Shown one piece after another: positions 9,628 to 18,957 of a stretch of 64,000 nt of DNA. Source of the stretch: Methanococcoides sp. EBM-47 (GTDB lineage: Archaea > Halobacteriota > Methanosarcinia > Methanosarcinales > Methanosarcinaceae); contig MPPA01000033.1 of NCBI GenBank assembly GCA_001896725.1, forward strand, positions 124,001 through 188,000, read 5' to 3'. The notes under the pieces are model-generated. The model made no database searches. It had not been told where the DNA came from and worked only from the letters and a program-made list of their open reading frames with translations. A program made the position numbers and the translations under genes. Positions within the stretch are counted from its first letter, which is position 1, and each line of letters begins with the position of its first letter.

Positions 9628-11064
9628 TCATTCCAGCCGGATGAATTTAAGCAGGTTCGTCCCTCCTTTTTTCCCATGACCTGCAGTTTGCCCCTGAGTG
9701 ATTATGACCAGTTCTCCGGGAACATAAATATCATGTTGCCTGAGCTTTTCAAAAGCTGTACGTTCCCAATCAATGACCTTTCCCTCTACCAGCACAGGAT
9801 AAACCCCGTACTGGAAAGCCAGTCTGTTGCACGTATCAGGATACCTGCTAAGACCTATGATCCAGCTGTCTGGTCTGAACCTGGATATGCGCTTGCTGGT
9901 TTCTCCTGATGCAGTAGGAACAAGTACATATTTAATAGGTAACTGCTGTAAAGCCTCGTTTATCTGCAGGGCAATGATATCATCGATCTGAAGATGCATT
10001 TTGCTCATGGCCTTCTTCATCTGGTAGATACCTGTTTTAGATTTACTGCGCCACTTTTCGGTCTGCTTTGCAATCTTTACCATCATTTCTACGGTGTTCA
10101 GCGGATATTTGCCCACAGCCGTTTCAGCTGACAACATCACAGCATCTGTCCCATCTACGATCGCATTGGCCACATCCGTTGCTTCAGCACGTGTAGGTCT
10201 TATGTTAGAGGTCATGGATTCCAGCATCTGTGTAGCAGTTATCACGGGAATGCTGAGAAGGTTCGCCTTATGTATTATCTTTTTCTGGACAATTGGAACA
10301 TCCTCGATAGGGATTTCGACACCAAGGTCACCCCTTGCGATCATTATAGCGTCTGCTTCATTGAGAATGCCATTGATGTTATGGACTGCTTTCTCCCTTT
10401 CTATCTTTGCCACCAGGAAAACCTGTTTGCCTTTTAAGGCAGCATATTCCCTTACCTTTTTTATATCATCTGCTGATTCAATGAAAGATATACTGAAACA
10501 ATCAAGCCCTTCATCCAGAGCGAAATCGATCATCTGTATATCCTTATCTGTTACCGGTTCCAGAAAAACACCAGCACCCGGGAGATTCACACCTTTATGA
10601 GATGTAAGCTCCCCACCAACGATCACTTTGCATTTCACGTTCTTTCCGGACACTTCAAGACATTCAAGCTGCAAAAACCCATCATTGATATAAATAAGAC
10701 TGCCTGGAAAAACACTTTCTGTGAGTTTTGTATAGTCTATCGGTATCAAAGATCCGTCAGTGGGCTCTGTAGATGAAGTGAGCACCACTGTTTCTCCGTG
10801 CTGCAGGATCAATGGCTCTTTAGCAAGTTTGCCAACCCGGATCTTAGGTCCCGGAAGGTCTACAAGAATAGCAACTATCTTTCCCATCTCACTTGCTATT
10901 TTCCGTATCCTGTGGACAATCTCCCTATGATGGCAAAGATCACCATGGGAAAAGTTCAGACGAGCTATGTCCATACCTTTAAGCATCAATCCCCTGAGCA
11001 TTTCTTCAGAGGAGGAGGAGGGACCAATAGTACATACGATCTTAGTTTTATGATCAGATGGCAT
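9628..11064 (-). CDS. pyk: Pyruvate kinase
   Basis: A 478-residue protein that converts phosphoenolpyruvate and ADP to pyruvate and ATP. The N-terminal KIVCTIGPSSSSEEMLRGL and ARLNFSHG are diagnostic; VAKIERE carries the catalytic Lys, MIARGDLGVEIP the metal and phosphate site, and the C-terminal domain follows. The length is normal. The start is the only ATG before a stop and is followed by MPSDHKTKIVCTIG. It is divergent from the large FAD/Fe-S gene, with a 190-bp shared promoter region that contains repeated ATTGGTRCTTA elements. Confidence 0.96.
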   Translation of the reverse strand: MPSDHKTKIVCTIGPSSSSEEMLRGLMLKGMDIARLNFSHGDLCHHREIVHRIRKIASEMGKIVAILVDLPGPKIRVGKLAKEPLILQHGETVVLTSSTEPTDGSLIPIDYTKLTESVFPGSLIYINDGFLQLECLEVSGKNVKCKVIVGGELTSHKGVNLPGAGVFLEPVTDKDIQMIDFALDEGLDCFSISFIESADDIKKVREYAALKGKQVFLVAKIEREKAVHNINGILNEADAIMIARGDLGVEIPIEDVPIVQKKIIHKANLLSIPVITATQMLESMTSNIRPTRAEATDVANAIVDGTDAVMLSAETAVGKYPLNTVEMMVKIAKQTEKWRSKSKTGIYQMKKAMSKMHLQIDDIIALQINEALQQLPIKYVLVPTASGETSKRISRFRPDSWIIGLSRYPDTCNRLAFQYGVYPVLVEGKVIDWERTAFEKLRQHDIYVPGELVIITQGQTAGHGKKGGTNLLKFIRLE

Positions 11065-11077
11065 AATAACACATATT

Positions 11078-11155
11078 GATATTGGTGCTTAGACATTGTC
11101 ATTGGTACTTATTATGGTTTACGTATACGATTTATTACCATACGATCGGTACTTC
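11078..11155. promoter_or_regulatory. Repeated ATTGGTRCTTA elements in divergent promoter
   Basis: ATTGGTGCTTA at 11081 and ATTGGTACTTA at 11101 are spaced exactly 20 bp apart (two helical turns); a weaker copy ATCGGTACTTC starts at 11145. They lie between divergent pyk and the FAD/Fe-S oxidoreductase gene. A TATA-like ATTTAAATATTA for the latter sits at about 11189-11201. They could be regulator binding sites; function is inferred from position and spacing only. Confidence 0.4.
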
Positions 11156-11255
11156 TGTCAATAGCAAGCTTTCAACAGTACTTGCATTCATTTAAATATT
11201 ACTGCTATACAACATCAATACTATAACTGTTCATAAGATCACATGGGGTAAGAAT

Positions 11256-14200
11256 ATGGTAAAAGCAGTGTACGAGCTGAACGAACAACAGAAAGCAGAT
11301 CTTTCTTTGATTTTTGGAGAAGATGTGAACTTCAAAAAAAAGGAAAGGCGTTTTTATACTCATGATGTTGGATCATTGCCGCCCGTTGTAAAGATGTTCC
11401 TGGGAAATACACAGCCAGCAGCCATAGTAAAAATAAGGGATGAGGAACAGATCGTAAAGCTCATGGAATTTGCCCGCAAATACGAAATAGCTGTTGTGCC
11501 CAGGGCAGGTGCATCCTCGGGCTATGGAGGTGTAATACCCACCAAAGGAGGCATCATTGCAGATGTGACCCCTATGCACAAGATCATTAGCATCGACAAA
11601 GAGAACATGAAGGTAACAGTGGGTGCAGGTATCATATGGGAAAGACTGGAATCCAAGCTCAATAAGATAGGGCTTGCAGCACAGGCTGTACCTTCCAGCG
11701 CAATGTCGGCTACTGTAGGTGGATGGCTTGCACAGAACGGCCTGGGATATGGCAGCTATGAGTATGGCTGGTCACAGGATACAATGGAAAGTGCCAGGGT
11801 GGTGCTCCCTAATGGAGAGATAAAGGATTTCAAAGGCGATGAGTTGCAGAAGATCGTAGGTACCATGGGTACTATAGGTATCATCACACAGCTCACTCTA
11901 AAAGTAAGGAAATTAGAGAAGACCGCAGCTATATCTGCAAAGTTCCCAGATGCCACCAGCATGCAGAAAGCTATCACACTTGTAGGAGAGCATAAAGTTC
12001 CTCTGTGGTCGGTATCGTTCATCAATCCCGAATGGGCCCAGATGAAGAACAGGGCACCCCCAAAGACACATTACGGGGAGTCAGTGGAAGAACATAGGCC
12101 AGAGCTTCCAAATGCTTATATCTGTAATTTTGCCTATCCAGGGTCAAGGGACGTTAGTGTTCTCAAAGATATCATCAAAGGGACTGGTGGAGAGATATTA
12201 CCTGATGAGATCGCTGAACATGAAACAGAAGAATGGTTCAGGTCCATGAAGGTCAAAAGACTAGGCCCATCGTTCATTCCGGCAGAGATCATTGTACCTG
12301 TGTCCAGCATTGGAAAGGTTTTTGAAGATATTGATAAAAAGATAGCTCTTACCGTGCTTGTGGAAGGTATGGTTGCAAAGGGGAATGAGGCAGTGCTGTT
12401 GTGCTTCATACCGCACTCAGAACTTTCGTTTAAGTTCAACATGGCATTTCCACTCGCTATCAGTATAGTGAAGATCGCCGAAGAGAATGGAGGACGTATC
12501 TACACATCTGGGTTATACTTTGCAAAAAATATAGACAGGGTTTTTACAGATAAGCTAGCCAAGGTCCAAGAACTTAAAAAACAGGTGGACCCAAAGGATG
12601 TAATGAACCCTGAGACACTAACCGGAAAACCCATGATGAAGGCAGGACTTTCCATGGTAAAGAGCTTTGAGCCCCTTGCACGTTTCGTAGGTAATCGCTC
12701 CGGTGTTGGTGTACATAAGTTCACCGAACAGAAAGGCATACCCGGTGAGATCTTATCTCATGCCTTCACCTGTGCCCAGTGTGGTTATTGTGTGCCCGGA
12801 TGTGACCAGTATTATGGCAGGGGATGGGAATCTCAGTCCCCTCGGGGAAAATGGTTCTTCCTGAAGGAATACATCTCAGGCAGAGTGGAACTGGACCAGG
12901 AACAGGTGGATACCTTCCTTGCCTGTACTACCTGTGAGATGTGTGACCATTACTGCCAACTTGACCTACCTATCGAGCGCTCCTGGATGACACTCAGGGA
13001 AAACTTTGTCCAGAAGAAGAAGATGATGACAATACCACCATTTGAGATCATGGCACAGAGCCTTGAAAAGGAAAGGAACATCTGGGCAAATTACAGGAAG
13101 GACAGGGATGGTTGGCTACCCAACGATATCCGTGCCAAGATAAAGGATAAGGCGGAGATAGCATATTTTGCAGGATGCACTGCTTCTTTTGTGGAAAAGG
13201 ATGTAGCTGTGGGTGCTGTGCGTCTTCTTGACGAAGCAGGTATTGAATTCACATACCTGGGAGACAAGGAAGCATGCTGCGGAATACCTATGCTTGTTGC
13301 AGGTAAATGGAAGGTCTTCGAGAAAATAATGAAGATGAACACTGCAAATATGCAAAAAAGGGGGGTGAAGACGGTTGTTACATCGTGTCCTGCCTGTCTG
13401 CTTATGTGGAGGACCATATATCCTCAGTGGGCCAGAAAACTGGGCATGGAATATCATATCGAAGCCCGGCATTATTCGGAGATGCTGATGGACAAACTGG
13501 ATATTTTGAAGCCTAAGCTTAAGGTCCCGCTGAACAAGGTTGTAGCCTGGCATGATTCATGCCACATTGGCAGGGCTGGCGCAGGTGTGTATGAACCGCC
13601 CCGTGAACTGCTCAAGGCGATACCCGGTGTGCAGTTCAGAGAAATGGAGCATAACAGAGAAAAAGCACTCTGTTGTGGTTCCGTGGTAACGCTTATAGAT
13701 GAACCGAAGGTGGCAGGCAGGATAGGGAACATACGTTTGCAGGAGGCCGTTGACCAGGATGCTGATATAATGGCCGTTCTCTGTCCATGCTGTATGGTGC
13801 AGTTCAGGATAGCTGCAAGGGACAATAATGTGGACCTGAAGATCCAAGACCTCGGTGCACTTGCAGCCCGCAGCCTGGGATATGATATTCCTGATACCAC
13901 GCATGCTGCCCTTACTGCCTGGGCAACATTCGATAGGATGATAGATCTTATGGTGCCTGAGAACATGAACGAGATGATGGTGGAACTGCTGCCTGATATG
14001 ATAGGAGCTATGCCTTCATACATGCAGAAGATGATGAAAGTGGTCAAATATGTACCAGGCATGGATGTTCTTATGAAGCCCATGATGCCAAGGATGATGT
14101 CATTGCTCATGCCATCCCTGATGCCAAAGGTCATGCCAAAGATGCTGAAGGCAGTGGAAAAAAGGGTGCCAATGCCTGATTACATGCTGGAACAGATGCC

Positions 14201-14303
14201 TGATCTCATGCCCGCTGCAATGGAGAACCTGATGCCGAATATGCTTCCGCAGATAGCACCTCTGCTAACACCGAAGATGATAGAGTACATCAAAGCACAT
14301 TGA
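11256..14303 (+). CDS. Fused FAD-binding / Fe-S / CCG-domain oxidoreductase with Met-rich tail
   Basis: A 1015-residue fusion related to D-lactate/glycolate dehydrogenases joined to a GlpC/HdrD-like half. Residues about 45-230 are the FAD_binding_4 (PCMH) domain (PRAGASSGYGGVIPTKGG); 230-460 are the FAD-linked oxidase C-terminal domain ending PKDVMNPETL. Two 4Fe-4S motifs follow, CAQCGYCVPGC and CTTCEMCDHYC, then two cysteine-rich CCG domains (CCGIPM and CCGSVV). From about residue 895 the protein ends in a tail of about 120 residues with 28 Met in an MP-x2-M pattern. It likely oxidises a 2-hydroxy acid and passes electrons to an unknown acceptor; substrate unknown. There is no signal peptide or obvious membrane helix. 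It is a single-gene unit with a GGGGTAAG ribosome site before the ATG. Confidence 0.85.
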   Translation: MVKAVYELNEQQKADLSLIFGEDVNFKKKERRFYTHDVGSLPPVVKMFLGNTQPAAIVKIRDEEQIVKLMEFARKYEIAVVPRAGASSGYGGVIPTKGGIIADVTPMHKIISIDKENMKVTVGAGIIWERLESKLNKIGLAAQAVPSSAMSATVGGWLAQNGLGYGSYEYGWSQDTMESARVVLPNGEIKDFKGDELQKIVGTMGTIGIITQLTLKVRKLEKTAAISAKFPDATSMQKAITLVGEHKVPLWSVSFINPEWAQMKNRAPPKTHYGESVEEHRPELPNAYICNFAYPGSRDVSVLKDIIKGTGGEILPDEIAEHETEEWFRSMKVKRLGPSFIPAEIIVPVSSIGKVFEDIDKKIALTVLVEGMVAKGNEAVLLCFIPHSELSFKFNMAFPLAISIVKIAEENGGRIYTSGLYFAKNIDRVFTDKLAKVQELKKQVDPKDVMNPETLTGKPMMKAGLSMVKSFEPLARFVGNRSGVGVHKFTEQKGIPGEILSHAFTCAQCGYCVPGCDQYYGRGWESQSPRGKWFFLKEYISGRVELDQEQVDTFLACTTCEMCDHYCQLDLPIERSWMTLRENFVQKKKMMTIPPFEIMAQSLEKERNIWANYRKDRDGWLPNDIRAKIKDKAEIAYFAGCTASFVEKDVAVGAVRLLDEAGIEFTYLGDKEACCGIPMLVAGKWKVFEKIMKMNTANMQKRGVKTVVTSCPACLLMWRTIYPQWARKLGMEYHIEARHYSEMLMDKLDILKPKLKVPLNKVVAWHDSCHIGRAGAGVYEPPRELLKAIPGVQFREMEHNREKALCCGSVVTLIDEPKVAGRIGNIRLQEAVDQDADIMAVLCPCCMVQFRIAARDNNVDLKIQDLGALAARSLGYDIPDTTHAALTAWATFDRMIDLMVPENMNEMMVELLPDMIGAMPSYMQKMMKVVKYVPGMDVLMKPMMPRMMSLLMPSLMPKVMPKMLKAVEKRVPMPDYMLEQMPDLMPAAMENLMPNMLPQIAPLLTPKMIEYIKAH

Positions 14304-14426
14304 AAGGTTCACTGACACGAATCATATTCGGGAGCATGGGGGATAGTGACTACTAATAGGCTTAATTTGAAATTCTAGATACGGTCTAAGGTAAACGTTC
14401 ATTGGAGAATATCGGGATAAGACTTG

Positions 14427-14456
14427 AGATAATTATCTTTATTTTATTTCATTTTA
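14427..14456 (+). terminator. Candidate T-rich terminator after the FAD/Fe-S gene
   Basis: The palindrome AGATAATTATCT (14427-14438) is followed by a T-rich run to 14456, about 125 bp past the stop codon. Archaeal termination commonly uses such T-tracts. The rest of the 298-bp gap to uvrA holds only a TATA-like element (TTATTTAAATATAATAG, about 14490-14506), the probable uvrA promoter. Confidence 0.4.
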
Positions 14457-14601
14457 GAAGGCAGTTCGTTCTTATACTAAATTGCCGAATTATTTAAATA
14501 TAATAGAGGGTGATGATATACAAATATTGGGCATGCTGGAAAATGCATTGTCCCTGATGGCTTTTTTACGCTGAACTAATTATAAAGAGACGTATCAGAC
14601 C

Positions 14602-17457
14602 ATGTCTTTGAACAATATTATACTCAGAGGAGCTAAGGAGCATAACCTGAAGAACATAGACCTGACACTGCCCAGGGATAAGCTCATTGTTATTACAGGG
14701 CTCAGTGGTTCCGGTAAATCATCCCTTGCTTTTGACACCATCTATGCAGAGGGGCAGCGCAGGTATGTGGAATCGCTTTCTGCCTACGCACGGCAGTTCC
14801 TTGGGCTTATGGAAAAACCCGATGTTGAATATATAGAGGGGTTATCTCCGGCCATCTCTATAGAACAGAAGACCACAAGCAAGAATCCCAGGTCCACAGT
14901 GGGTACTGCTACCGAGATCTATGATTATCTGAGGCTTTTGTATGCTCGGATAGGCATTCGCCATTGTCCTGATTGTGGAAGGATCATTGAGCCCCAGAGC
15001 GTGGACCAGATCGTAGACAGTATAATGAACATCAAAGAAGGCTCAAAGATCCATATTCTGGCTCCTCTGGTAAGAGGAAGAAAAGGAGAATACAAGAAAC
15101 TGCTGGCTGACCTGCTGGCAGATGGTTTTTCAAGGGTCCGTATTGATGGAGAGATCTACTCACTTGAAGAAGCAAATGAAATCGAGCTTGGCAGATATAA
15201 CAAACATAACATCGATATCGTTGTTGACAGGCTTGTTGTAAAAGAAGGCATCCAGGAAAGACTTGCTGAGGATGTGGAAACCTCTCTTGCAAAGAGCGGA
15301 GGTACCATGACAATACAAATATTAGATGGTGAAGAACTGACCTTCAGTGAGAAAATGTCGTGCCCTGAATGTGGAACGGGTTTTGAGGACCTGGAACCTC
15401 CTGCTTTCTCATTCAACAGTCCTCAGGGAGCTTGCCCGGAATGCCATGGGCTGGGCACTTCCATGGAGTTCGACCCGGACCTTATTGTACCGGACAAGTC
15501 CCTGAGCCTGCGTGAAGGTGCGGTGGAACCTTGGAGGGTTGCTGATGGCTATTATATGCAGTCATTGGAATCCTTGGCAAAGCATATGGGATTCTCCATG
15601 GATACGCCATATGAGCAATTATCAGAAGAGGTAAAATATACGATAATGTATGGCACACACGAGCCTATACCCTACATACATGTGGGCCGCACCGGCGGTA
15701 TATGGAAGCACACAGGCAGGTTCAAAGGAGTTATTGCCAATGTTTCCAGAACATATGAGAACACAGGATCAGAGAACACAAAGGATAAGATGGCGCGGTA
15801 CATCAGCACCAAGCCATGCCTTGTATGCAATGGAAAAAGACTGAAGCCTGCAAGCCTTACAGTCACTGTTGATGGTAAGAACATAATGGACATCACAGAT
15901 ATGTCCGTAGAGGATACGCTTTACTTCTTCCAGAACATTGAGACAAAGCTCAATGACAAGGAATATGCCATTGCCCGCCTGATACTCAAGGAGATTAAAT
16001 CAAGATTGGGGTTCCTTATGGACGTGGGTCTTGACTATCTCACACTGAGCAGGCCTGCAGCCACACTATCTGGAGGAGAAGCCCAGAGGATCAGATTGGC
16101 CACACAGATAGGCTCCAGCCTCATGGGAGTGCTCTACATTCTGGACGAACCCAGTATAGGGCTGCATCAGAGGGACAACCTGAGGCTTATCAATACGCTG
16201 AAACACCTGCGTGACATAGGTAATACTGTCCTTGTAGTGGAGCATGACGAGGAAACTATAGAAAGTGCTGACCATGTTGTGGACATGGGACCCGGAGCTG
16301 GTATCCACGGAGGTGAAGTAGTTGCTGAAGGTACCCCGCAACAGATCATGGAGGACAAGGACTCTCTCACTGGTAAATACATGAGCGGAGAACTTAGTAT
16401 TGAAGTTCCTGAAAAGCGCCGAAGACCCACCGGCAAGCTCGTTCTCTACGGTGCCGGTGAGAACAACCTCAAGGACCTTGACGTGGAATTCCCTCTTGGG
16501 ATAATGGTGTGCGTCACTGGTGTATCTGGTTCCGGAAAAAGTACGCTCATAAATGAAACTCTTAACAAGGCATTGGCAAAGGAACTCAACAAGGCCAGGG
16601 AAAGGCCAGGGAAATATAGGTCAATCAGCGGAATGGAACAGGTGGACAAGGTGATCACCATCGATCAGTCCCCTATTGGCAGAACCCCGCGGTCCAATCC
16701 TGCTACTTATACAAACCTGTTCACGCCTATCAGAGAACTATTCGCACAGACGAAACTTGCAAAAGCAAGGGGATATAAGGCCGGCAGGTTCAGTTTCAAT
16801 ATACGTGGGGGCAGATGTGAAGCGTGTTCAGGGGATGGCACTATCACCATAGAGATGAATTTCCTCCCGGACGTGTATGTACCCTGTGAAGTATGCCATG
16901 GCAAGCGTTACAACCGTGAGACCCTGGAAATAACTTATAAGGACCGCAATATAGCGGATGTGCTGAATATGACGGTAGAGGAGGCATTGGATTTTTTCAA
17001 GAACGTCCCTGTCATCCAACGCAAGCTTCAGACCTTGTATGACGTGGGCCTGGGTTATATAAAAGTTGGTCAGTCCTCCACAACATTATCCGGTGGTGAA
17101 GCGCAGCGTGTTAAGCTTGCAACGGAACTTAGCAAACGTTCCACTGGCAAAACAGTATATATTCTGGACGAACCCACAACAGGCCTTCATTTCCATGATG
17201 TTAAGAAGCTACTGGAAGTGTTGCAGCAACTGGTGGACAGTGGGAACACCGTCATAATCATCGAACATAATCTGGATGTCATTAAGACCGCTGACTGGAT
17301 CATCGATCTTGGACCCGAAGGTGGGGAAAAAGGTGGACAAGTCATAGCCCAAGGAACACCCGAGGACGTCTCACAGAATGAAATATCCTATACAGCTGAA
17401 TTTCTCAGACGAAGTATGAATAAAAAGAAACCATTCAAAGGTTCAGACGATCATTAA
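14602..17457 (+). CDS. uvrA: Excinuclease ABC subunit A
   Basis: A 951-residue UvrA, the damage-recognition ATPase of nucleotide excision repair. It shows both ABC modules: Walker [13 protein letters not shown] (residues about 33-44) and [15 protein letters not shown]; signatures [14 protein letters not shown] and [14 protein letters not shown]; Walker [16 protein letters not shown] and [13 protein letters not shown]. The zinc modules [16 protein letters not shown] and [18 protein letters not shown] are present. Length and start ([20 protein letters not shown]) are standard. The gene stands alone; uvrB and uvrC are not in this window. It converges on purB. Confidence 0.97.
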   Translation: MSLNNIILRGAKEHNLKNIDLTLPRDKLIVITGLSGSGKSSLAFDTIYAEGQRRYVESLSAYARQFLGLMEKPDVEYIEGLSPAISIEQKTTSKNPRSTVGTATEIYDYLRLLYARIGIRHCPDCGRIIEPQSVDQIVDSIMNIKEGSKIHILAPLVRGRKGEYKKLLADLLADGFSRVRIDGEIYSLEEANEIELGRYNKHNIDIVVDRLVVKEGIQERLAEDVETSLAKSGGTMTIQILDGEELTFSEKMSCPECGTGFEDLEPPAFSFNSPQGACPECHGLGTSMEFDPDLIVPDKSLSLREGAVEPWRVADGYYMQSLESLAKHMGFSMDTPYEQLSEEVKYTIMYGTHEPIPYIHVGRTGGIWKHTGRFKGVIANVSRTYENTGSENTKDKMARYISTKPCLVCNGKRLKPASLTVTVDGKNIMDITDMSVEDTLYFFQNIETKLNDKEYAIARLILKEIKSRLGFLMDVGLDYLTLSRPAATLSGGEAQRIRLATQIGSSLMGVLYILDEPSIGLHQRDNLRLINTLKHLRDIGNTVLVVEHDEETIESADHVVDMGPGAGIHGGEVVAEGTPQQIMEDKDSLTGKYMSGELSIEVPEKRRRPTGKLVLYGAGENNLKDLDVEFPLGIMVCVTGVSGSGKSTLINETLNKALAKELNKARERPGKYRSISGMEQVDKVITIDQSPIGRTPRSNPATYTNLFTPIRELFAQTKLAKARGYKAGRFSFNIRGGRCEACSGDGTITIEMNFLPDVYVPCEVCHGKRYNRETLEITYKDRNIADVLNMTVEEALDFFKNVPVIQRKLQTLYDVGLGYIKVGQSSTTLSGGEAQRVKLATELSKRSTGKTVYILDEPTTGLHFHDVKKLLEVLQQLVDSGNTVIIIEHNLDVIKTADWIIDLGPEGGEKGGQVIAQGTPEDVSQNEISYTAEFLRRSMNKKKPFKGSDDH

Positions 17458-17478
17458 GCCAGGTTCGAAGAGAAGAGA

Positions 17479-18816
17479 TCATCTTCCCTTCAATTTCTCA
17501 ATAACCGCTTCAACCTGTTCAACTGCTGTTCCTATATATCTATCCGGATCAACAAGGTTGTTAATATCCTCTTCTGTGAGGTAATTCGCAACATCAGGTT
17601 TTGACAGCAAGACCTCCTTGAAATGCTTTCCTGTATCGTGAGCTTCCATGGCACTGGAACGTACGATTTCATGTGCTTCCTGACGGCCAACACCACGTTT
17701 TGCAAGCTCTATCATAACAGCTTCTCCCATGTTCAGTCCTCTTAGCAGGTTGAGGTTACGGCGGATGTTCTCCGGATAGAACCTTAGATCTTCTATAACG
17801 CCTATACCCAGTTTGATAATGTGATCTGTGAGCACACATGCTTCAGGGAACACGATCCTTTCGCATGAGGAGTTGGTGAGGTCGCGTTCATCCCACAGGG
17901 TGTTGTTCAAAAGTTCGGGTTCCACCATTGCACGCACGATCCTTGCAAGACCACATATCTGCTCTGACTTGATAGGATTGCGTTTGTGAGGCATGGTAGA
18001 TGAACCTACTTGCTTTTTCTTGAAGCTTTCTTCTATTTCAGCTATCTCCGTTCTTTGAAGAGAACGTATTTCTACGCCTATTTTATCAAGGGTCGTTACA
18101 GTGTTGGCCATCCACATGACGAACTCAGCATGCCTGTCACGCTGTATGATCTGATTTGAAACATCCACAGGACCGATCTCAAGATATTGCATTACAAGTT
18201 TCTGTATCTCTATTCCATCCTTGCCAAAAGCTGCCTGCGTACCCACAGCACCTGTCATCTGTCCTACTAACAGGCGGGGTTTGAGCTGTTCCAGACGTTC
18301 GATATGACGTGCAACCTCAGAAGCCCAGATAGCAAATCTCAGGCCATATGTTGTAGGCACACCTATCTGTCCGTGTGTCCTTGCAGCACATACAGTATGC
18401 TTATGGGCCTCGGCCTGCATGAGCAACACGTCCAACAGCATGTGCATCTTGTCTTCTAGGATCTGTACTGCTTCCTTAAGCTGAAGACCAGTGGCAGTAT
18501 CAAGAATATCATTGGAAGTGGCACCAAAATGTACCCATTTACCCGCATCTTCCGGACATTTTTCTGAGATCCCTATCACCACGGCCATCATGTCATGGTG
18601 TATCTCATCCTCTATCTCCTTCACACGTTCCAGTTCTACGAGTCCTATGCTGTCTGATATGATATCGGCAGCTTTCTTAGGGATCAGACCTATATCGGCT
18701 TCAGCTTTAGCAAGTGCAGCTTCTACGATCATCAGTTTTTTAAGGCGATTGGATTCGCTCCAGACAAATTTCATTTCTTCTGTACCATAACGATATTCAA
18801 TTGGATGAATGGACAT
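17479..18816 (-). CDS. purB: Adenylosuccinate lyase
   Basis: A fumarase/aspartase superfamily enzyme, 445 residues, acting twice in purine synthesis (SAICAR to AICAR, adenylosuccinate to AMP). The signature loop GSSTMPHKRNP is at residues about 272-282, with the conserved HFGATSNDILDTATGLQL and AARTHGQIGVPTTYG segments. On the minus strand a promoter-like GCTATAAAAAC lies about 30 bp before the start, with GGAG as ribosome site. It stands alone between uvrA (convergent) and the TPR gene. Confidence 0.96.
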   Translation of the reverse strand: MSIHPIEYRYGTEEMKFVWSESNRLKKLMIVEAALAKAEADIGLIPKKAADIISDSIGLVELERVKEIEDEIHHDMMAVVIGISEKCPEDAGKWVHFGATSNDILDTATGLQLKEAVQILEDKMHMLLDVLLMQAEAHKHTVCAARTHGQIGVPTTYGLRFAIWASEVARHIERLEQLKPRLLVGQMTGAVGTQAAFGKDGIEIQKLVMQYLEIGPVDVSNQIIQRDRHAEFVMWMANTVTTLDKIGVEIRSLQRTEIAEIEESFKKKQVGSSTMPHKRNPIKSEQICGLARIVRAMVEPELLNNTLWDERDLTNSSCERIVFPEACVLTDHIIKLGIGVIEDLRFYPENIRRNLNLLRGLNMGEAVMIELAKRGVGRQEAHEIVRSSAMEAHDTGKHFKEVLLSKPDVANYLTEEDINNLVDPDRYIGTAVEQVEAVIEKLKGR

Positions 18817-18906
18817 GTATATATCTCCTGAAATTGTTTTTATAGCCTCTCTGACGTATAGTAAGTCTGAACCAATAAATATGCTTTGAATGACAATCTC
18901 TTTGTA

Positions 18907-18927
18907 ATAAATAGAAAAATAAAAAAG
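18907..18927 (-). terminator. T-tract terminator of the TPR gene
   Basis: Read on the minus strand, about 30 bp after the TPR stop, the sequence is CCTTTTTTATTTTTC, a typical archaeal T-rich termination signal, before the purB promoter region. Confidence 0.5.
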
Positions 18928-18957
18928 GACAATGGCAGATCAATAGGTCTTTTGCCA

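Noticed and set aside
17459-17475. GGTTCGAA resembling a tRNA T-arm
   Set aside because: No matching acceptor, anticodon or D stems around it; it lies in the short uvrA-purB gap.
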